DNA from: Anaerolineae bacterium
Lineage (GTDB): Bacteria; Chloroflexota; Anaerolineae; JACIWP01
Assembly (NCBI GenBank): GCA_014360855.1
Contig: JACIWP010000099.1
Coordinates: forward strand, 1-10,575
Length of the DNA stretch: 10,575 nucleotides
Direction: 5' to 3'
In this document: piece by piece, positions 6,797 to 10,575 of the stretch
Position numbering within the stretch: position 1 is the stretch's first letter
Layout: every line of letters begins with the position of its first letter
Position numbers and translations under genes: made by a program
Notes under the pieces: generated by a model
The model's input: the letters and a program-made list of their open reading frames with translations, nothing else
The model's database searches: none
Told to the model about the DNA's origin: nothing

Positions 6797-7776
6797 GAGT
6801 TTTCGACGATATTGACCATACCTGGCTGGACGGCGAGAGCGTCATCACCATCGGGGCATTCGACGGCGTGCATGTGGGGCACCAGGCGCTGGTGCGGGAG
6901 GTGCTGGCAGAGGCGCGGGCGAGCGGCCGGCAGGCCGGCGTGGTCACCTTCTACCCCCACCCGGTGAACGTGCTCAGCGCCCAGAACCGGGTGCGTTATA
7001 TCACGACGCCGGGGGAAAAGGCCGCCATCCTGGAGCGGCTGGGCCTGGACTTCATGGCCCTGATGCAATTCACCATGGAGCTGGCCCGCAAATCGGCCGG
7101 CGAGTTCGTCCATATCTTGGTGGAGCATCTCCACCCGAAAAGCATATGGGTGGGGCCGGATTTCACCTTTGGCTACCAACGCGAGGGCAATGTGGAGGTA
7201 CTGCGCCGGCTGGGCGCGCAGTGGGGATTCAGCGTGCACGTCCTGCCGGCGGTCTGCCTGAACGGCGCGGTGGTCTCCAGCACGCGCATCCGCCAGCTTC
7301 TGGCCGAGGGGAAGATCGAAGAAGTGACGGCCCTGCTGGGGCGCTATTATCTGGTCTCGGGGGAGGTGGTGCCGGGCCGGCATCGCGGCCGGGCGCTGGG
7401 CTTTCCGACGGCGAACCTGGAGGTGCACGGCGACCGCGCCCTGCCGCGCGACGGGGTGTACGCCTGCTTCGCCCTGCTGGGGCAACAGCGCTTTCCGGCG
7501 GTGGCCAATCTGGGTGTCCGCCCGACCTTTGGCGAGAATAAGCACATCCTGGAAGTGCATTTGCTGGACGTGCGTCTGGAGCTGTACGGGTGCGATCTGG
7601 CGGTGGAATTTGTGCGCTGGATGCGGCCGGAGATGTGCTTTGCTTCCGCCGGCGAGCTGGTGGAGCAGATGCGGCGGGACGTGGAGGAGGCGCGCCGCAT
7701 CCTCCAGGAGGCGCGCCGGGACGGTGTGGACATCGCCATCCGCGATTGGAGCCTTCTGCGCGTGGGAGGCAAGTAG
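6793..7776 (+). CDS. ribF: Bifunctional riboflavin kinase/FAD synthetase RibF
   Basis: RibF phosphorylates riboflavin to FMN and adenylylates FMN to FAD. The 327-residue protein has both halves. The N-terminal FAD synthetase (nucleotidyltransferase fold) shows GAFDGVHVGH (21-30), TFYPHP (52-57), VGPDFTFG (120-127) and SSTRIR (162-167). The C-terminal riboflavin kinase shows GRALGFPTAN (199-208), GVYA (221-224), NLGVRPTF (239-246) and the catalytic-region Glu in LEVHLLD (about 253-259). The ATG overlaps the truB stop, with AGGAAGG just upstream. The truB-ribF order is common in bacteria even though flavin synthesis has no direct link to tRNA modification. Archease begins 5 bases downstream. 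Confidence 0.97.
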   Translation: MRVFDDIDHTWLDGESVITIGAFDGVHVGHQALVREVLAEARASGRQAGVVTFYPHPVNVLSAQNRVRYITTPGEKAAILERLGLDFMALMQFTMELARKSAGEFVHILVEHLHPKSIWVGPDFTFGYQREGNVEVLRRLGAQWGFSVHVLPAVCLNGAVVSSTRIRQLLAEGKIEEVTALLGRYYLVSGEVVPGRHRGRALGFPTANLEVHGDRALPRDGVYACFALLGQQRFPAVANLGVRPTFGENKHILEVHLLDVRLELYGCDLAVEFVRWMRPEMCFASAGELVEQMRRDVEEARRILQEARRDGVDIAIRDWSLLRVGGK

Positions 7777-7781
7777 CAGGG

Positions 7782-8204
7782 ATGGGGAACGTCAGCAACC
7801 CCGCCGGCTTCGAGGAGCTGAATCATGTGGCGGACCGCGCCGTGCATGTCTGGGCGCCGAGCCTGGAAGCGCTCTTTGAGCAGGCAGCGCGCGCCATGTT
7901 CAGCCTGATGACCGATATCTCGGCGATCCATCCCGAGCGCCGGCATGAGATTACCATAGAGACGGAAGACCTGGAGACCGCGCTGGTGGACTGGCTGAAT
8001 GCCCTCCTTTTCTGGCGCGAGACCCAGGGGGAGATGTACAGCGATTTTCGGGTGCGGTGGGAAGACGGCCTTCTGCGAGGGGAATTCGCCGGCCAGCCGG
8101 GGTATCCTACCTTTGCGGTGGTGAAGGCGGCCACGTTCCATGACCTGCGCATCGAGCAGGATGAACAGGGATTGTGGCATGCCACCATCGTGTTCGACAC
8201 TTGA
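7782..8204 (+). CDS. Archease, activator of RNA ligase RtcB
   Basis: Archease is a small metal-binding protein that speeds guanylylation of RtcB and allows multiple turnover. The 140-residue product, starting at ATG 7782 after GCAGGG, has the usual length. It shows FEELNHVADRAVHVWA (10-25, the HxAD motif), a LFEQAARAMFSLMTD helix (31-45), ALVDWLNALLFW (67-78), KAATFHDLRI (115-124) and a C-terminal IVFD strand (136-139) whose Asp is the conserved C-terminal acid. The reading frame is open upstream into ribF, but the archease fold begins at about residue 10 from this ATG. It lies 42 bases before rtcB, the known functional partner, which strongly supports the call despite modest sequence conservation in this family. 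Confidence 0.9.
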   Translation: MGNVSNPAGFEELNHVADRAVHVWAPSLEALFEQAARAMFSLMTDISAIHPERRHEITIETEDLETALVDWLNALLFWRETQGEMYSDFRVRWEDGLLRGEFAGQPGYPTFAVVKAATFHDLRIEQDEQGLWHATIVFDT

Positions 8205-8234
8205 GGACGCGCGGCCGGCGTTTTGGCATGGACG

Positions 8235-8240
8235 AGGAGG
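8235..8240 (+). promoter_or_regulatory. Ribosome-binding site of rtcB
   Basis: AGGAGG at 8235-8240 is a full Shine-Dalgarno core with 6 bases to ATG 8247. It fixes that start over the upstream in-frame TTG at 8223, which would place this site inside the coding sequence. Confidence 0.8.
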
Positions 8241-8246
8241 TGTGCC

Positions 8247-9698
8247 ATGGTGAAGAAGACCGACCTGCGAAAGATTGACGAGTATCTGTACGAGATTCCG
8301 AAAGAGTTCCGCCCCGATATGCGGGTGCCGGCGCGGCTGTATGCCGATGAGGCCATATTAGAGGACGCCCTGGGCGACCGCTCCATCGAGCAGTTGGTCA
8401 ACACCGCCACGCTCCCCGGTGTGGTGCGGTATACGCTGGCCATGCCGGATATCCATCAGGGCTACGGTCCCCCCATCGGCGGCGTGATCGCCACGCGCCA
8501 TCCCGACGGCATCATCTCGCCCGGCGCCACCGGCTACGACATCAACTGCGGCGTGCGCGTGCTGGTCAGTAATATCACCGCCGATGAGCTTCGGCCCCAC
8601 CTGGAGAAGCTGGTCAATGCCCTTTTCCAGAACATCCCCAGCGGGGTGGGCAAGGGGGGCGCTATCCGGTTGAACACCAAAGAGCTGGACGAGGTGATGG
8701 TACGTGGGGCGGCCTTCGCGGTGGAGCGGGGCTACGGTTCCCGCGAGGACCTGGAGCGCACGGAGGAGCGGGGCGCGCTCGCCGGCGCGGATCCCGCCGC
8801 GGTCAGCCGGCATGCCCGCGAGCGCGGCAGTCCCCAACTGGGCACCCTCGGCTCCGGCAACCACTTCATTGAGGTCTCCGTCGTCGAGGAGGTCTATGAC
8901 CCCGAGGTGGCCGATGCCTGGGGCCTTTTCCCCGGCCAGATCGCGGTCTGGATCCATTCCGGTTCGCGCGGCCTGGGCCATCAGGTCTGCTCCGATTATG
9001 TGCGCGACTTCCAGAAGGCGGTGCAGAAATATAACATCTCCCTTCCCGATCGTGAGCTGGTATGTGCGCCTTTCAATTCGCCGGAGGGACAGGCGTATTT
9101 CGGCGCCATGGCCTCGGCCGCCAACTATGCCTGGGCCAACCGACAGGTCATGGCGGAGCTGGTGCGGCGCACCTTTGAACAGGTGCTCGCCGGCAAGGTC
9201 TCCGACTGGCACCTGCGGCAGATTTACGACGTGGCGCACAACATTGTCAAGATCGAGGAGCACGACGTGGACGGCAAGCGCATGAAGCTCATCGTGCACC
9301 GCAAGGGCGCCACGCGTGCGTTTGGGCCGGGGCATCCGGTGCTCCCGCCGGCGTACCGGGATACCGGCCAGCCGGTGCTCATCCCGGGCGATATGGGCAC
9401 CGGGTCGTACCTGCTGGTGGGCACGGAGAAGGCCATGCGCGATGCCTTTGGCACCACCTGCCACGGCGCCGGCCGCGTCTGGAGCCGTGCCCAGGCCAAG
9501 AAGTCCATCCGCGGCGAGGAGCTGATCCAGCAACTGCGGCAGAAGGGCATCATCGTGCGGGCCGGCAGTATGGCCGGCCTGGCGGAGGAGGCCCCCGATG
9601 CGTATAAGGATGTGGACCGGGTGGTGAACGTGGTGCACAAGGCCGGCCTGGCGCGCAAAGTCGCCCGCTTCCGTCCACTGGGTGTCATCAAGGGCTAA
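8247..9698 (+). CDS. rtcB: RNA-splicing ligase RtcB (3'-phosphate/5'-hydroxyl RNA ligase)
   Basis: RtcB joins RNA ends carrying 2',3'-cyclic or 3'-phosphate to 5'-OH ends using GTP and Mn2+, through a guanylylated histidine. The 483-residue product is the length of the well-studied archaeal enzyme and keeps its active site: GYDINCGVR (97-104, with Asp98 and Cys101), GTLGSGNHFIEV (199-210, His206), HSGSRGLGHQ (237-246, His237), AHNIVKIE (330-337, His331) and CHGAGRVWSR (405-414, where His406 corresponds to the GMP-accepting histidine). ATG 8247 was chosen for the AGGAGG site 6 bases upstream. With archease immediately before it, the pair forms a complete RNA-repair module, likely transcribed from the infB promoter or an internal one not visible here. 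Bacterial substrates may be tRNA or rRNA fragments made under stress; that is inference. Confidence 0.97.
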   Translation: MVKKTDLRKIDEYLYEIPKEFRPDMRVPARLYADEAILEDALGDRSIEQLVNTATLPGVVRYTLAMPDIHQGYGPPIGGVIATRHPDGIISPGATGYDINCGVRVLVSNITADELRPHLEKLVNALFQNIPSGVGKGGAIRLNTKELDEVMVRGAAFAVERGYGSREDLERTEERGALAGADPAAVSRHARERGSPQLGTLGSGNHFIEVSVVEEVYDPEVADAWGLFPGQIAVWIHSGSRGLGHQVCSDYVRDFQKAVQKYNISLPDRELVCAPFNSPEGQAYFGAMASAANYAWANRQVMAELVRRTFEQVLAGKVSDWHLRQIYDVAHNIVKIEEHDVDGKRMKLIVHRKGATRAFGPGHPVLPPAYRDTGQPVLIPGDMGTGSYLLVGTEKAMRDAFGTTCHGAGRVWSRAQAKKSIRGEELIQQLRQKGIIVRAGSMAGLAEEAPDAYKDVDRVVNVVHKAGLARKVARFRPLGVIKG

Positions 9699-9714
9699 CC
9701 GGCCAGCATATTGC

Positions 9715-9746
9715 GGGGCACAGCGCCGCCGTGTCCCTACGATTTT
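9715..9746 (+). terminator. Probable terminator after rtcB
   Basis: GGGGCAC (9715-9721) pairs with GTGTCCC (9731-9737), seven pairs including one G.U, around a 9-base loop. ATTTT follows at 9742-9746, 4 bases after the stem, so the T-tract is short and displaced. It lies 16 bases after the rtcB stop and just before an unrelated promoter, the expected place for an operon end. It is moderate in strength. Confidence 0.45.
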
Positions 9747-9756
9747 AACGAATTTG

Positions 9757-9785
9757 TTGACATCTACGCCTATCTGAGGTATAAT
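9757..9785 (+). promoter_or_regulatory. Perfect consensus sigma70 promoter of the thiamine uptake unit
   Basis: TTGACA (9757-9762) and TATAAT (9780-9785) match the housekeeping consensus at all 12 positions with the ideal 17-base spacer. AT-rich DNA (9742-9756) upstream could act as an UP element. Transcription would start near 9792, about 15 bases before the riboswitch. A constitutively strong promoter fits control downstream by attenuation. Confidence 0.92.
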
Positions 9786-9807
9786 GAAGTTGACAAGTGA
9801 ATAGGGC

Positions 9808-9896
9808 CAGCTGGGGGAGCTCCGTACGGGGCTGAGAGGATGCGAAGGCATCGACCCCTTGAACCTGACCTGGGTAATGCCAGCGTAGGGAAGCTG
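9808..9896 (+). promoter_or_regulatory. TPP riboswitch (THI element)
   Basis: The thiamine pyrophosphate aptamer is complete. P1 is CAGCT (9808-9812) with AGCTG (9892-9896). GGGG (9828-9831) pairs with CCCC (9855-9858), flanking the invariant CTGAGA (9832-9837). P3 is GATGC/GCATC (9839-9843/9848-9852) with a 4-base loop. The invariant CCTTGAACCTGA (9857-9868) and the pyrophosphate-sensing arm with GGGTAATGCCAGCG (9872-9885) and TAGGGAA follow. Binding of TPP should stabilise P1 and favour the terminator at 9917-9960, shutting off the downstream transporter when thiamine is plentiful. I did not find a clear antiterminator helix by eye. Confidence 0.96.
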
Positions 9897-9916
9897 TGTG
9901 ATGTCGAGCACACTTC

Positions 9917-9960
9917 AACGGCTGCCTGACTGCATACGCGGGTCAGGCGGCCGTTCGTTT
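9917..9960 (+). terminator. Rho-independent terminator of the TPP riboswitch expression platform
   Basis: AACGGCTGCCTGAC (9917-9930) pairs with GTCAGGCGGCCGTT (9942-9955) in a 14-bp stem with one T.G wobble and an 11-base loop. It runs into TTCGTTTT (9954-9961). It stands between aptamer and coding sequence and leaves the ribosome-binding site at 9993-9998 free, so control is by premature transcription termination rather than by hiding the start. Confidence 0.88.
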
Positions 9961-10004
9961 TATGACGCGCCAATTTGTTCCATGTTTTTCGCAGGAGGTG
10001 TACA

Positions 10005-10575
10005 ATGACCGGCGAGAGGCGTTTGGGTGGAGGTTGGGCGATCATCCTGGCCGGCGCTCTGCTCGGCATCGCCACCGTGGTGGTGTATTGGTTCGCCTCC
10101 CAAGGTGAGGGCGCCTGGGTCACGTGGAACGGCATCAACGCCGTAGTGCTGGCGGCGATGGGCGTGGCGGCCGGCGCCGCCATCGCCTCCAGCGAGGAGA
10201 TCAAGCGCTGGACCACCTGGGAGTCCATCCTCACGGCCGTGCTGGGCGGCGTCATCGGCGTCCTCTTCTGGCTGTGGGGCCTGTTCTGGGAACTGCTGGA
10301 GTTCATCAAGGCCGGCATCCCGGGCTACGGCTACGCCGTGCGGGACCTGTTTTACGGCTTCTGGTTCCTGGCCGCCATCCTGGTGCCGTACATCGTGCGC
10401 CGGCCGGGCGCGGCGCTGGCCGCCGAGATGGTGGGCGCCATCGTCTCCTCCCTGCTCGGCTCCCAGTGGGGCCTGACGGTGCTCATCAGCGGCCTGGCCC
10501 AGGGCGGTCTGGCGGAAGTCGTCTTTGCCCTGCGCGGCTATAAGCATTATGACCTGCCGACGCTCATCGCCGCAT
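10005..10575 (+). CDS. ykoE: YkoE-family ECF transporter S component (thiamine/HMP uptake), 3' end outside window
   Basis: This membrane protein is the substrate-binding S component of an energy-coupling-factor importer for thiamine or its hydroxymethylpyrimidine precursor. It would work with T and ATPase subunits (YkoC, YkoD) expected downstream. The first 190 residues are present and the frame is open at the edge. The YkoE signature is clear from about residue 70: WESILTAVLGGVIGVLFWLWG, then LFYGFWFLAAILVPYIVRRPG (about 115-135), LLGSQWGLTVLISGLAQGGLAE (about 150-171) and VFALRGYKHYDLPTL. ATG 10005 has AGGAGG (9993-9998) 6 bases upstream. The TPP riboswitch in front supports a thiamine substrate. 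Oddly, about 65 residues precede the family region and contain two extra hydrophobic segments (about 11-30 and 43-62). Confidence 0.9.
   Translation, partial: MTGERRLGGGWAIILAGALLGIATVVVYWFASQGEGAWVTWNGINAVVLAAMGVAAGAAIASSEEIKRWTTWESILTAVLGGVIGVLFWLWGLFWELLEFIKAGIPGYGYAVRDLFYGFWFLAAILVPYIVRRPGAALAAEMVGAIVSSLLGSQWGLTVLISGLAQGGLAEVVFALRGYKHYDLPTLIAA

Noticed and set aside
8223..8246. Upstream TTG start for rtcB
   Set aside because: It would put the AGGAGG ribosome-binding site inside the gene and add eight unconserved residues. ATG 8247 has ideal spacing.
9790..9795. A second TTGACA just after the thiamine promoter
   Set aside because: No -10-like hexamer lies 16-18 bases downstream, where the riboswitch begins. 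It overlaps the predicted transcription start.
8358..9911. A 517-codon open frame on the - strand opposite rtcB
   Set aside because: It is antisense to an intact rtcB and also runs across a promoter, a terminator and the TPP riboswitch, so it is a shadow of codon bias.

Overview
The window reads as one side of a high-GC bacterial chromosome. All recognisable genes are on the + strand. It carries the classic transcription/translation cluster nusA - ylxR(rnpM) - infB - rbfA - nrnA-type DHH phosphoesterase - truB - ribF, followed by an archease/rtcB RNA-repair pair. After a clear transcriptional break, a thiamine-controlled unit begins. The acidic NusA tail, absence of ylxQ, placement of the DHH gene between rbfA and truB, and a strong excess of the palindrome GCCGGC make me think of Chloroflexota (Anaerolineae-like). 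That assignment is inference and no marker here proves it.

Region by region: bases 1-16 may be the last codons of rimP. nusA (34-1524) and ylxR (1557-1859) follow in close order. A 400-base gap (1860-2259) then sits where many bacteria have ylxQ. It is not empty. On the + strand 1881-2073 folds by eye into a long interrupted stem ending in a three-way junction, with five G.U pairs that would be broken if the - strand were transcribed. It is followed by two tandem hairpins, a sigma70-type promoter (TTTACA-17-TACAAT, 2144-2172) whose -35 box lies in a perfect 14-base palindrome, and a leader with two mutually exclusive hairpins just before infB.

infB (2260-4425), rbfA, the DHH gene, truB, ribF, archease and rtcB then run almost without gaps. 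ATGA overlaps at rbfA/DHH and truB/ribF suggest translational coupling. Functionally this is an RNA-information operon: elongation/antitermination (NusA), RNase P modulation (YlxR), initiation (IF2), 30S maturation (RbfA), nanoRNA or pAp turnover (DHH), tRNA pseudouridine 55 (TruB), FMN/FAD synthesis (RibF), and 3'-phosphate/5'-OH RNA ligation (RtcB with its activator archease). rtcB ends before a weak hairpin terminator.

From 9757 a new unit starts: a perfect consensus promoter (TTGACA-17-TATAAT), a complete TPP riboswitch (9808-9896), a strong 14-bp terminator hairpin with a T-rich tail (9917-9960), and a strong ribosome-binding site in front of a YkoE-family ECF transporter S component that runs off the right edge. 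This is a transcription-attenuated thiamine/HMP uptake operon. Its YkoE carries about 65 extra N-terminal residues with two additional predicted membrane helices. I see no CRISPR array, insertion sequence, tRNA or rRNA.
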